The notes under the pieces were generated by a model. That model worked only from the letters and a program-made list of their open reading frames with translations, ran no database searches and was not told the DNA's origin. A DNA stretch of 64,000 bases from Mytilus galloprovincialis (lineage: Eukaryota > Mollusca > Bivalvia > Mytilida > Mytilidae). The DNA is taken from positions 20,938,646 to 21,002,645 of the forward strand of contig NC_134844.1 in NCBI RefSeq assembly GCF_965363235.1, given 5' to 3'. This document shows positions 41,767 through 53,469 of this stretch, piece after piece; positions within the stretch are counted from its first letter, which is position 1, and each line of letters starts with the position of its first letter. The translations under genes and the position numbers were made by a program.

Positions 41767-43995
41767 TTTAAAATTATGTGTAAAGAATTTTTTCCCATAT
41801 CAGATTTCAGAAATTAAAAAGAAAAAAGTGGGGAATACATTTTTCTTTTCTTCTTCGGATTGTGGTCATTATGCAACAGCATAGTGTATTGCACAAAATT
41901 AACAAAAAAAGGAGGGTATTTTTTTTATTTTTGGAGGGGGTGGGGCAATTCGCAACAGTGTAGTGCAGAAGCAAAAAATTAAGTATAAATTTAAATTATA
42001 TAACCAATTTTAAGTTCTTTGACTACAGTTATTCTGAGTCAGAAACCTATTATGTGTCAAATATTTAATTACATTCCAAATTCAGACCTGAATCAAGCGT
42101 GAATAGTGTGTCCATTTTGTGTTGAAACGGTTCAGGGTTGGACCTCTGCGGTCGTATCCAACTGTGTTCATATTTTAACGCATGTTTCTTACGACGAGTG
42201 CCTTGGAAACGGTCGCTTTAAGGGGTCTTCTCAAACATAGCTTCGACGACCTTGGAACACGGGCGTGTATGAAAGCACCCTTGACGATGTAAATAAGGCT
42301 AAACGTTCTTCAAAACAGGGGTCCAACTTGTTTCACAAAGGATAGGCGAACGGCGAACGGCTAACGGCGTACGCCGTATTTTGACTCAAAACAAGTAAAC
42401 CGGCATATCATCCAACATTAGGAAAATAATAATTTAGCCTTTAAATCTGCATTTTTGCATAATTACATATTTAAGGAGTTTTATTAAAACATTGACGAAA
42501 ATATTCATGCTTTAATATTTTTATTATCTTAATTTAATTGTATTTTAGGTTGTCATTGCTTTGTTTTTAAAGAAATTTTCTGTTTCGTAATAGGTTTAGA
42601 GATTAATTATTATGTTTTAAAAAAAAAAAACGTTTTCTCTTCACCATCTTCGAAGTATGAAGATAAATTGCACATAACAATAATATTTTTTCGTTTACTG
42701 GTTGTTTTTCAGTATTTGTAACCTTTAGTTTTTCTCACTTACACTCTTTCCGCCATCTTGAAATGAAAATGCGCCGCCTTCGCATGAGTCCTGAGATAGG
42801 CGAGGGCGGCGTAAGCCGTTATTACGCGCGCATCCAAAATTTTGTGAAACAAGTGCACCGGGCGTTCGCCACCGGCGAAAGGCGTAGGCCTTTTTCCGGA
42901 AACAAGTAGGACCAGGAAATACGAACGGTCAGAAATTCACAGTGCTTTCTTCATTTTTCGCATAAAAGACTAAAAGGAGAAAAATATACATGATTTAAGC
43001 ATAACATTAAAAAAAAAGAATTATATATAAATACTGACAAAGTCACATGTATGACGTCGACGGTATTTGGTGCCGCTTCGCTCCCAAAACGCATTCTCAT
43101 CTTACACGGTCGCCTCTTGGGTCCTTTCGTACCATATTTTGAATTCACTTAAATACCGGTTGAATTAAATGATGTCTTGGATATTTATTTTTGAAAATGT
43201 TTTGCCAATGACGCAATGATTAACTGTAAACAAATGATAGCGATGTAAATAACTTCATGTCATCGTACAGCTTTCAAAAACAGGTAAACTTGTGACCCGT
43301 ATCAGAGACATATATGTGTATATGTCTCTGCCCGTATAGTATGGTTTACAAACATCGGGGCGGGTTTGTTTTTATGCTATAATCCGTTTGGCGTTTTATA
43401 ACAGTTTGTTTCTGTCATAAATATGTTAAAAACTTGAAATATCTTTATTTCCAAGTATTTTTAGGAGTTTTTTCCCGTGTATACGATATATTTTTCCACT
43501 GCAAAATTTTGATAATTATAGTTATACCAAAACAAATTTGAACATGCCAATTTTCTAACAGACTTAATACTTAACATTTTCATTTAAAGATTTGTTTACC
43601 TGCACGAAACATGCGAAAATCATCTGATAATTTTTCTCGTAACACAATTCTATGATTTCCGGAACACTAGACTAAGTCCTATAATCTAAGACATCGGGGC
43701 CAATGTTTTCTATTTTTATGATACTTTTCTATTATTTATTTTGTGAATTGTTATTTTGTTGATTTGCAATTTTCTGTTGTATCTATCAATATGTCAACCG
43801 AGTTCATATTAAAAAAAAAGAAATATCAGCATTAAAACTAAAATAATTGAATCAAAGCACTGAATGTCATTAAAATAGACTAATGGATCCAGCAACTTTC
43901 CTATTTCACTAAAATCATTATTTGTTTTCCTGCAGAAATAAAAAGACACCTCAATAATTTGCTGTTTTCCGCCTTTTCATGAAGATGAAAATTGA
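41767..43995. other. Non-coding stretch with GC-rich island and palindrome
   Basis: It holds a dispersed-repeat fragment near 42110-42165 (TTTGTGTTGAAACGG, GGACCTCTGCGGTCG). It also holds a GC-rich patch (42340-42380 and 42765-42900) and a perfect 12-bp hairpin CAGAGACATATA-TGTG-TATATGTCTCTG at 43303-43330. No exon is established. Confidence 0.45.
42743..42910 (-). promoter_or_regulatory. Possible minus-strand CpG promoter and first exon
   Basis: The interval is locally CpG-rich in an AT-rich region. On the minus strand it leads into TTTCAAGATGGCGGAAAG and a consensus donor GTAAGTG (42736-42742). AAGATGGCGG (42750-42759) is the YY1-type motif often placed at metazoan starts. An ATG at 42754-42756 would give a five-codon first exon. 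No downstream exon was recognised. The GC-rich sequence could instead be part of a repeat, because TTGTTTCACAAA occurs inverted at 42330. Confidence 0.3.
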
Positions 43996-44001
43996 TCATT
44001 C

Positions 44002-44140
44002 GGGCGGATCCAGCGGCATTTTGAAAGGGGGTTCCCAACCCAGGACAAAAATGGGGTGTTCCAACTATATTTCCCCATTCAAAGGCATTGATCGTCCAAA
44101 AAAGGGGGAACCCGGAACTCTCCCCCTGGATCCATCACTG
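44002..44140. mobile_element. Second copy of the CAGTGGCGGATC MITE (degenerate)
   Basis: GGGCGGATCCAGCGGCATTTT, split as GGGCGGATCC and AGCGGCATTTT, opens it. Inside lie TTCCCAACCCAGGACAAAAA, CCCCATTCAAAGGCATTGAT and CGTCCAAAAAAGGGGG. TGGATCCATCACTG closes it. Order and content match 5377-5537; the ends are mutated. Confidence 0.75.
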
Positions 44141-44889
44141 TCAAAAGTAACCGGGACTGGCCTAGTATTCCGACCTTATATATCGGTCTATGATATAATT
44201 CCTAAATACTGCATGCTTTGCGGAGAACCGCAAAATTTTTGGTTTCACCATGTCGGGATTTTGCTAGGACATACACCCGCAGCGTGTCGGACAGTCTCAA
44301 ACACTACTAAAGACTTTATATATAAAAAAAATCTATACTACTACTAGGTTCAGGAAAAGTTTGGATTGTAATTTAAAAACTACGCCCTGTATACACAAGC
44401 ACGCTATATTAGCCGGTGATGTTGGCAAACTTTAACTTCTATCTTAATTTTTGACATGTTTTTTTAAAAGGTAAGCTAATAAGGAAAGTTCTTGAGTTTC
44501 ATTGGCAATCATACCACATCTGCTTTTTTTCATATCGTATGGTTAACATAGAAATATGACTAATCTGACAGATGACCCCTTGATTATACAGGGTGTTGAA
44601 ACAGCTGGATGTATACATACGAAGCCTCGTAGGGTAAAAAGGGGGAAATTTACCTATACATGCACCAATAATTGTCCATTCATTTTTTTTATGGCAGTCC
44701 ATATATCTAGCTCCCGTCTTACTTTGCATAACATTCATAATTGATACTTATCTGCATGTTCTCATCCGTATTATGCTTGAAATACTTGCCAGTGATCATT
44801 CAGTATGCACAACTTTAATTTTCATTATGTGCAGTCATATAAAAAAACGTAATTTCTGGGACTTTTATTTGGTTGACTATGTGGTATAT

Positions 44890-45000
44890 CAGTTTATAGT
44901 AATTATTGAAGTCCGTACGGGGACATAATTGTTATCTTCTATGTAAATTGGTCTCTGTTGAAGAGTTGCCTCATAAACAATGATACCCCATCTTCCTATT
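44890..45000 (-). repeat. Fragment of the GATGTGGTATGATT SINE-like family
   Basis: Reverse-orientation phrases TTATTGAAGTCCGTACGG, TTGGTCTCTGTTGAAGAGTT and ACAATGATACCCCATCTTCC match the right end of that family. Another short piece lies at 44495-44522. Confidence 0.55.
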
Positions 45001-45690
45001 TTTATACCCTACGCAAGGAAGTGGTGCAGGGTATAACATTTTTGACCCGTCCGTCCGTCCATCAGCCAGTCTATCAGTCCTGTTTCTTGTCATCACAACT
45101 CCTCTCAAACCGCCCAACAAAATTTCATGAAACCTTTTTAGAAAACAAGGACATACTATGCAGATGTGCATATCGACAGGAAATTACGATTCAAACTTTT
45201 TCTATGAGTTATGCCCCTTTGAACTTATTTGCCTCAATATACTACTGCAAGTTTGTCATCGCATCTCCTCTCAAACCGCACAATAGAATTTTATGAAACC
45301 TTTTTAGATAAGGACATACTATTTCGATATACATATTTTTTTTCTAGGAGTAAGGCCCCTTTGAACTTATTTGCTTCAATATACTACTGCAACAGTTTGT
45401 CATTGCATCTCCTCTCAAACCGCACAACAGAATTTCATAAAACCTTTTTAGATAATAAGGACATACTATGTAGATGTGCATATCGACAGGAAATTACGAA
45501 TTGTTTTTCTAGGAGTTATGCCCCTTTGAACTTATCTGCTGCAGTATACTACTGCAAACAGCTTGTCATCGAAACTCCTCTGAAACCACACAACAGAATT
45601 TCATGAAACTTTGTAGATAATAAGGACATACTATGTACATGTATATCGACAGGAAATTATCGTGATTTAATTTTTTTTTCTTAGTTATTT
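45000..45690 (+). repeat. Tandem-core repeat, four ~144-166-bp units
   Basis: It begins TTTTTATACCCTACGCAAGG, contains CCGTCCGTCCGTCC, then four units starting TTGTCAT(C/T) at 45087, 45253, 45397 and 45563. Each unit carries CTCCTCT(C/G)AAACC, CATACTATG(T/C)A and CGACAGGAAATTA. The layout (leader, tandem core) recalls the 30.06-31.13 kb insertion. Open frames here are repeat artefacts. Confidence 0.8.
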
Positions 45691-45854
45691 TATTTCTCTA
45701 GTGGCAATGTGGGGACTGACTGCCAAAGCGGGGTTAGCTTCAGTTATTTGCAATATAATCCACCAATGAGCCCCCACCCTATGTTGGACTCTGTAACAAT
45801 CATCCCATCAACCAAATATTTTGAAACATATTTAGAATTCAAGAAACAGACAAG

Positions 45855-46560
45855 TCCATGAAAATGAGGTTAAGTTCAGATAAACCCTGCAAGACAGACA
45901 TATTTGTTATTCATTTATTATTTTGTACATAAATCACCCATTAGTTTTCTCATTTGAAATGTTTTATATTGTTCATTTGTCATTTCGAGACCTTTAAAAC
46001 CAACTATGCAGAACATGTTTTACTCATTGTTGAAGTCCATATGGTGACCTACAGGTATAGTTATTTCTGTGTTATTTGGTCTCTTGTGTCTCATTTACAA
46101 TCATATCACATCCTCCTATTTGATATTTTAATTTGTTATAATACATTTAATAATCATTTTATAGACCAAATATACATGAAGATGACCTATTGATTACACA
46201 ATATAGCATATTAAAAGAGGACTTACTGTTGACCAATGAACCATACAAATGATAATGTGGTCAATGACAATTGCCATACAGAATTGTAAATTATTTCACC
46301 CAAATAGTTTATCTACTACATGTACCTATTAGTATTTATTATTCTTGAGTATATGTCCGACATGTTGACGACGGACAGTCAATGGTATACCATAATATGT
46401 CCTGAAAACTGGCGTAAAAAAAAGGCTCAACTAAATCAAATTTTTGAAACGTGATTGATTTTCCTCTAATATCTATGAGATCAAATTTATAAAACATCTA
46501 TTAATATAATTAATTTCAATGTACTAGTATACATGTAAGAATTGTTGCCATTTATACATC
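45855..46560. other. Repeat fragments, no gene
   Basis: TCCATGAAAATGAGGTTAAG followed by TTCAGATAAACCCTGCAAGA at about 45855-45900 is one diverged unit of the tandem core in the 30-31 kb element. 46020-46115 is a reverse fragment of the GATGTGGTATGATT family. The rest is AT-rich. Confidence 0.5.
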
Positions 46561-46659
46561 ATGTGTACACATGTACAATCATTAGCTGATCAGCTCTATA
46601 TTTTCTTTATTTTTATTCTCCTTCACTGTTTTTTTTTATATAGGAGTAGACTCAGATCT

Positions 46660-49600
46660 GTATTTATCATTGGGACAGGTATTTGGAGGTTTTTAATGCA
46701 CCTACCTAACACTCGGCTATATGATATATCTTTTGAAAGGTATTTTATCGTACATTCAGAATAGCCTGGTCGTCAAATTTGGAAATGGTCACACTTTTCT
46801 AAAAACGTCAAAAAAGGTTGAAAAATATAAGTAATAATTTGACGATATTGTTCGAAAAATAAAGTTTAAAAACAAATTCATCTGCAATATAATATAAAAT
46901 ACATGTATATCATTTGATTAACTTAAGTCTATCTTATTTCTGTTTCTGAAATAATATTTTAAAAAAAGTGTTTAAAATGAAAAAATCTCGTATTTTTGTG
47001 AAAATCATAATTTTTACGGGTGTTGACGCAAAACGCTCGGTAATATTTAATTTTGCATCGAAAACACACAAGTTTTATATTAATAACATGTTTAACTAGT
47101 TTTTCAAGTTCTAATGTCTCGCCTAGTATGTTTTTTATACCGACAAAATATTGATCAAACTATATTAAAACATACCGTAAAACTGGTTAAAAACGCATAT
47201 TTACCATGTTTACAGCACAATTAAAAAAATATATTATTTTGGTCTCTTGTTAGCTCGACAGTTATAAATGCATTATGGTTTAATTTTCTTAAGCTTGCAA
47301 ACCACGTCTAGGTCGAAGATCACCAGCAAGGTTTTTTATTTTTATTTTTTATTTTTTTTAATATTTTTTTATTTTTTTAACTACCACTATCATGACTATC
47401 ATCGCATACAGAACTTAAGTACGCAACCATTTATCTCAGCTGGTATAGTTATAACAAAATCACAAATTTAATAATAATATACATATTGCAAGAACTTAAA
47501 TCTTGCAGAAAATCGGACGTCATCATACCTAAAAGTAGACTGGATCCGGGCCATGTGAACTCTTTTTCCATCCGTATTCATAAGGAAACAAAGGATTTGG
47601 GTGATTGAGATGTGAGGACATCCAAATTTTCGTTTGAAGACATGACCGCAAAACATGTTCTTTGAATGCAGGTTTGCTTGGTTTCAATCACAACAAACTT
47701 GTGTCTTTGCATGTTGCAAGTTTAACACGTAACTTGTTTAAGTCAACATGTGATGGAGCGAATTTGTCTTTTGGGTCATACAAGCTCTCTGGCTGCTGAC
47801 AACGATTTACTTAACTCATGGATTGGTATGTACCTTCTACAGTCCCTAAGTGAATAAGCTGACCCCGTCAAAAACCACATTTGTTCAGTCGACACAAAAA
47901 CCTTGAAATAATGAACACAGAAAACAAGAACATCTGTAACACTTGAACACTTGATTATGATTCGTCCCCTTATATCCAACAGCTGAAAGAATTTATCAGA
48001 GTGTATAACATGAAGCAAGATTCTTGTGTCTGCTTCTTCGTGCGAACAGAAAAGGTCTTGGAGATCGATTACATGCTTATTAGAGAGTTGTCGCACTATT
48101 TCTGAATTGGAAAATGCACTGGCAAGAACTAAACATTTATTTTCCTCCTGGAACATATCAGACAAATTTCTGCTCAGATAATTCCCAAGGAAAGTTATCA
48201 GAGCTTGCTTGTTTTTGCTGTTTGATAGAAAAAAAAAATCCAATCTGGAACAGTTCGGCCTTCAGCGATAATGATAAACTTTTTGCGTAGTTGTTGTTCC
48301 CCATCTCTATGTCGCTCTAGATTTTATGGAATGTTCAGTGTCATAGCGATCGAAGACATCAACAACCTTGTGTATGAATTTGGAAGCATGATTGTACCTA
48401 CATAATGTAAGATTTGGCTAAGTCTCCAAATGTGGACATCCTTTTAACATCAAATGACTGAACTAAGCTCATTCCATCTCTAATTAGTACGGTGTTCGAA
48501 TGGAGGAATTTTAGGGACTGATCGTACTAAATTTTCCAATTAATGGGCAAGATCAGACTTATTTGTCTTCCTCATAGTTTGGGAACTTCCATCATCATGA
48601 AATAATGCAGTGGGAATGGGACAAATTGGATAGGACAAAACAGTTTTCACAGATACGTCATCTCTACATTTAGTTAGAGATAGTGCACGTCTAAACACAA
48701 GCTCGGGATTCAAATGACCTTTTACAACTTGCCCAGATTTGCATTTTAGTTGTACTTTGGGGTTCATATCTTCAAAGGTCTTCAATCCTGATCTTTGGAT
48801 GGGATGGTAAAAGCTACCTGCCTTATCTGTTGATAGAGCAGCTGACTCAACAAATATCTTCATTCTAGTTCTTCCAGTTTCAACTGATTTTAACAGTGAC
48901 TCTTCAATGTCGTGACTTGCATTGAGACCAGTTGAAATGTTAATAAGCTGACGGGTGATTATCAACGTCAACTGGATTTGTCATATTTTCTGTTATATAG
49001 TTATATAAACAATTAGATCTTGTACATGTTTTCCATCCCTTTTCATTGCAGCTGGTTTCGCCTTATCGTGACATTGGTCATCAACCTGGACAATACACGC
49101 ACGTGCGTGCTATCATTGCCGTTGTTATCTGATAAAGCACATGCCTTGTAAGATTCCATGTTATCAACGAAACCTTCTTCCTTGTTAAACAAACAATGCC
49201 TCTTATGTATCAACCTCACTCACAAACAACCTAAACACATCATCTTGTCTTTGCCGTACAGCATTCGTTAAGGTTCTAAAACCTCTATCAGTTGGCATAC
49301 TGAGAGTCTCTTGTGTAATATTTTGACATATTATACAGCCTTGCCAATTTATGGACATGCGATCTTGCTTCATTGGAGGTGGCGCACATTTCACAAGACT
49401 TGGACACTCATCCATGATTTTAGAGAAGTCGTCAAACATTTATTATCCATCATTGAGCTTCGAAATGTGTCGTAATCTTTTCAAGGTATATTGAATTCAT
49501 AAAAGCAAAAGATATGAGAGTTTTAATAAGTCATTGACACTGACAATCTTAAAAAATATGGTATTTTTTTTTTTTACATTTTAGGGTTGGTCTGACAGAT

Positions 49601-49925
49601 ATCTCTGAATTAACTAATTTTTCCTAAAATCTTCTTTTTTTTGGATTCGATGTCTTTTTAGAATGTAGTCAATGCTATCTTAGATAAAAATGAATAATAT
49701 ATTTACAACAATGCCGATATATTCAATGTTAAATGTCACCATATAATCCATAGTATTTCGACATGTCAGTGTTCTCGTGAGATTTGTAAGAAACGTGACC
49801 AGAACTTTGACGACCACCCAAATTGTATGCTCTAGAAGTTTTTCTTTCATTTGATACCAAAATTAGCTGTGTGTTAGATAGGTGCATTAAAAACCTTAAC
49901 GAGAGGCTTTTTCTCAAATCGGCGC
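46660..49925. mobile_element. ~3.3-kb element bounded by diverged inverted repeats
   Basis: GGTTTTTAATGCACCTACCT at about 46690, continuing to CTGGTCGTCAAATTTGG and GGTCACAC at about 46766-46793, recurs inverted at about 49785-49895. There the reverse complement reads GGTTTTTAATGCACCTATCT ... GGTGGTCGTCAAAGTTCTGG. The arms are about 130 bp and clearly diverged. Between them lies a decayed minus-strand gene. No target duplication was found, so calling it a transposon is inference from inverted flanks plus a multicopy-type gene. Confidence 0.5.
47468..49439 (-). pseudogene. Decayed multicopy gene with XPG/PIN-like nuclease motifs
   Basis: Minus-strand fragments are collinear. 49439-49203 carries a Cys-x2-Cys motif (WQGCIICQNITQET) followed by a coiled, charged segment. 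48971-48540 contains KVQLKCKSGQVVKGHLNPEL, SYPICPIPTALFHDDG and MRKTNKSDL. 48243-47776 contains SHEEADTRILLHVI and RIIIKCSSVTDVLVFCVHYF. The tail at 47656-47468 holds HVFKRKFGCP and is followed by further frame breaks. EEADTR plus a downstream S(P)DTDV-like block is the pattern of FEN/XPG/PIN-type nucleases seen in multicopy proteins of cnidarians and molluscs. Here the first Asp of DTDV is Val. Several stops and frameshifts lie between the fragments, so it is non-functional. Family assignment is from motif memory. Confidence 0.55.
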
Positions 49926-50104
49926 TCGCCTATAAGATGTAGTTGAACATTTAAATATAGAAGCATCAAGAACCTTCAAACTCCGAATAGAAAAAGACAA
50001 TATTTTGTATACGGTTATTGCATATATTCTAATAGACCGATCTGAACTTAAAAAAACTAGAGGTAAAATTCATTTGAGAGGTTCATAGGAATCATGCAGC
50101 TTGA

Positions 50105-50180
50105 TAGTTATCAAAGGTACCACGGTTATAATTTTATAAGCCAGACGCGCGTTTCGTTTACACAAGACTCGTAAGACTGT
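50105..50180 (+). repeat. Fragment of the CCAGACGCGCG repeat
   Basis: GTTATCAAAGGTACCACGG, then ATAAGCCAGACGCGCGTTTC and CACAAGACTCG match the left part of the 5982-6378 copy. The fragment breaks off after about 75 bp. Confidence 0.7.
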
Positions 50181-50650
50181 TATGCTAAAATTCACTATCA
50201 AATAAGCCCAAAACAACAGTTTAATTCATTCTCGTATAACTTCGATTGAGGAAGTTAACAGAAAAAAAAATCACAGAATCTAATGAAATACATATTATGT
50301 TTAGGACAACAAATGGGATAAAGTGTCCATGTCGGCTGGACAGTCTGATGCGCGAAGCAATTATCTGTAAATTTGCGATATATATTGAAAATAAGCTACA
50401 TCTATCTTCTATACTATTAAACGAGAAGACCTCATTTTGTGTGTCGCTTCTCTTCCTTCCACAATAAACCAATCATCATGCCTCTGTGTCCTATAGTTAC
50501 ATGCATAGTCGCATTCGTCATCTATTCTTATGATTATTCAGATTGCGTTATTTTGGGAGAAAAACGACAAAAAAGAAGTCCGGATATGATTCCGTCATCA
50601 GACTGACTTTTAGTCATAGATATAATTTCCGGTTTGAAACATGCATAAAT

Positions 50651-51322
50651 ACAACCAATCGTATGATAGATAACAAAAATGAAAAATAAATAAGCCTATC
50701 AGAGCGTTCTCCATATAATGGTGCATTTTAGATCGCAAGAACCACAACTATTATACCTCCTTATAGAGGACAATTATTTTTCGCTTTTATCTACATGTAA
50801 ACCACGATTATACTACTTTTAATATATAGATACTCTCTGTATTCTGTCTACTGTTTTTTTTTTAAATGTTTACTATTTAAGGGGTCATACCAGTTGCATA
50901 TATATTAAAATAAGTAAAACATGAAACACAAGTACAACCAATCGTATGATAGATAACAAATATGAAAAATAAATAAGCCATTTAGAGCGTTCTCCATATC
51001 ATGGTGTTTAGTTCACAAGAATCGCAACTATTCTACCTCCTTAGAGAGGACAATTATTTTTCGCATTTCATATATATCATGGTGTTTGAATCGCAAGAAC
51101 CACAACTATTATACCTCATTAGAGAGGATAATTATTTTTCGCGTTTATCTACATGTACACTACGATTATACCACTTTAATATATAGAGACTCTCTGTATT
51201 CTGTCAGAGACTTTCTATGTTAGTATAGAAAGTCCCTGATTCTGTCTACTGTTTCTTTGAAATGTTTACTATTTAAGGGGTCATACCACTTGCATATATA
51301 TATTAAAATAAGTAAAACATGC
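50651..51322. repeat. ~283-bp tandem duplication with internal re-duplication
   Basis: ACAACCAATCGTATGATAGA starts each unit (50651 and 50934), and both end TTAAAATAAGTAAAACATG. In unit 2 a 78-bp stretch (ATGGTGTTT...GAGAGGA(C/T)AATTATTTTTCGC) is repeated at about 50993-51070 and 51073-51150. Unit 2 also contains a 33-bp insertion at 51206-51238. Confidence 0.85.
51198..51246. mobile_element. 33-bp minimal MITE with 8-bp target duplication (hAT-like)
   Basis: ATTCTGTC at 51198-51205 and 51239-51246 flanks AGAGACTTTCTAT-GTTAGT-ATAGAAAGTCCCTG. The paralogous unit at 50841-50848 has one uninterrupted ATTCTGTC. If the shared C is assigned to the element the termini are CAGAGAC/GTCCCTG with a 7-bp duplication. 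An 8-bp duplication and CAG(A/G)G ends fit hAT elements. Confidence 0.75.
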
Positions 51323-51364
51323 TCAACTTCATCTAAAACTACCTCGACCAAAAACTTTAACCTG

Positions 51365-51715
51365 AAGCGGGACAGACGGACGGACGGACGGACGAACGTA
51401 TGGATGCACAGAGTAGAAAACATAATGCCCATAAATGGGGCAAAACAAAATATTGTTGAAAGGGGAAACAGTGATTTGGCAAAAATGATAGTAGGGTAGA
51501 GATTAGAGGGAGGCAGGACCTTTTTCGGGGCGTCGGGATCGGGTGTTTTTAAGCTCGGGATTTGGGGATTGATCCTTACGGGATCAGGGAATATATTTTT
51601 CGATTTCGGGATATGCATTTCTTTAAATTCTGCATCATGGGCTCGGGATTTCATGGTTATAAGCCCGGGATTTTGGGATCAGGACCCATTCGACCACCCC
51701 TCAAATTAGCCTTAA
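51365..51715. repeat. GGAC-rich run and CGGGAT-rich low-complexity repeat
   Basis: GACAGACGGACGGACGGACG begins near 51369. From about 51525 to 51690 the phrases GTCGGGATCGGG, CTCGGGATTTGGGGAT, TTTCGGGATATGC, GCTCGGGATTTC and GCCCGGGATTTTGGGATC recur at irregular spacing. No gene. Confidence 0.6.
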
Positions 51716-51719
51716 CTCG

Positions 51720-52680
51720 GTCTTAGTCATTTATATAAACCTGATTCATATCCTACCAATGGCATGTTAATAAGGCTCTTAAAAGAAAAAGCACTGATGG
51801 GTTGTCCTAGACGCATATTTTGTTAAACTCATAATGGTCTATATACAAGCAGTTACATTTATTACATGTTTGAAACGGTGCAAATTTTTAATTTGATTTA
51901 ACGAAGCATTGTAGCAAAGGAGAAGAATAATTGTGGTCTGAGGCCAGAAACACGAAAATGAATTGAATTTAACAGAAAGGAAACAAATATCGGACTTTGG
52001 AAAAAGGGAGAGGGCTTTTGGTACCTTTTATGAAATTCTTCATACATAATATCTTTTACAAAAAATCATCCTACAAAAGTTCACAAGCTGTATGCCCGCG
52101 ATTTCGCGAGTGTGTTCTAGTTTAAATAAAACGACATACATCAAATAATACAGCAATAAAAAAAAACACAATTTTACAACAAAAACATCTGACATTAAAA
52201 ATATTTGTATCTTCATATTGTTATTTCTGTTTATTTCAATTTCAAACTGTTCATTACTGAATATACATCAAATGGTAATAAAGATATCGATTTTTATTCT
52301 AAAAAAGAAATAGGAACCATCACTCTACTAAGCTAATGAACTGTATATTGCGTACTATACGTTTCTGTTTACCATACAATTGTTCATATTACAAAATCCA
52401 TATTGTTATTGAAACACAACTTATTTTTATTGTAATAACGATTTACACAGGCATATCATATATATATTACATTTTCAAATAGACACATAAAAGCTAATCT
52501 CTACCAGTTGTTAAGAAATTTTTATTTTTTTATCATTCATGCGTGTTTGTTATTAAATCAAACATATTTTAAATCATTATGAAACAGCATTATATCAAAT
52601 TATATGAGTGTACAATGCTTTATGACAACAAAATAAAAACACAAATACTTACAAAATATTCGTGGTGTCTTTTATTTTAG
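51720..52680. other. AT-rich non-coding stretch, probably intron
   Basis: I see no exon. The interval ends in TTTTATTTTAG, the acceptor of the exon at 52681, so at least its right part is likely intronic. Confidence 0.4.
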
Positions 52681-52851
52681 GTTGAACAGTCTGCCGGTGA
52701 AACGGATGTGAAATCGATAACAAATCAGGAGCAATTCAACAGCCTGATGCAACAGATTAATTCTAATACAAAGGATGTAATAAAGGTGAACCCGGATAAT
52801 GGTTTTCTTAAGTACACACGACGCAGTATTTCCTTGGAAAATGATATATAA
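52681..52851 (+). CDS. Terminal exon of an unidentified gene
   Basis: A strong acceptor (TCTTTTATTTTAG) is followed by 56 open codons with coding-like composition, ending ...RRSISLENDI and TAA. Upstream exons are not recognised and may lie far to the left. I do not recognise the protein; the exon is hydrophilic and Gln/Asn-rich with no domain. After the TAA, the +1 frame stays open for 34 codons (PPQENEIVTGNVDI...LSDLCNC) to a TGA at 52951-52953. A small indel at GATATATAAATTTT may therefore have truncated the original end, or the true sequence may read through. A polyadenylation signal lies at 53276. Exon status rests on splice site, open frame and composition only. Confidence 0.5.
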   Translation, partial: VEQSAGETDVKSITNQEQFNSLMQQINSNTKDVIKVNPDNGFLKYTRRSISLENDI

Positions 52852-53275
52852 ATTTTACCACCCCAAGAAAATGAAATTGTAACTGGCAATGTTGATATCA
52901 ATCAAAACCTCAGCGACCTTTGTAACTGTAATGCTCTTAAAATAGTTCAGTGATGACAGTAAGACTGTTCAGTCCTTCATTTAAGATTTACATAATATAA
53001 AAAAAGGATACATTGTATTAATACTTTTGTAATATTAAAGTATATATATATTGACCACTACTTCTCTTCGATGGGTACACATTTGGCATGTCACGTTGCA
53101 AGGCAAAATTATCCCACCTCCAACCTCTTTTCCTTTCTTGGTTGCATTCTATTTTGCCTGTCATTTATCAATTTTTACATTTCGATTACCTAGTAAGTCA
53201 CGTTCAAGATAAGACAATACAACATCTGTAATACAGCATTCAGAACAAGTCTGTATTGAAAAAGTTGGATTATTT

Positions 53276-53281
53276 AATAAA
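53276..53281 (+). terminator. Candidate polyadenylation signal
   Basis: AATAAA in TTATTTAATAAAAGTG lies about 425 bp after the stop at 52851 and 323 bp after the alternative stop at 52953. It is plausible for the exon at 52681. Confidence 0.35.
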
Positions 53282-53469
53282 AGTGTAAATTGTTATGAAC
53301 TGGCTGTTTCTGTATTGGCACTGGTATAGATACTCGGTCAGCTGTATTGGCCCTCGACCCGTAGTTAATAACACTATAATATAACCGAAAACGACGAATA
53401 TATCAAAAACATGTAAAAAGGTACACTGGTAAAACATTTGTTAAATTTAGATTGATGATTTGCGCGTCT

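Noticed and set aside
42951..43148. Short basic minus frame near the GC-rich island
   Set aside because: No ATG, no domain, and no splice link to the possible first exon could be shown.
44958..45606. Frames with LLSNRTTEFHETFLDNKDIL-like repeats
   Set aside because: Explained by the tandem-core repeat; no conserved protein domain.
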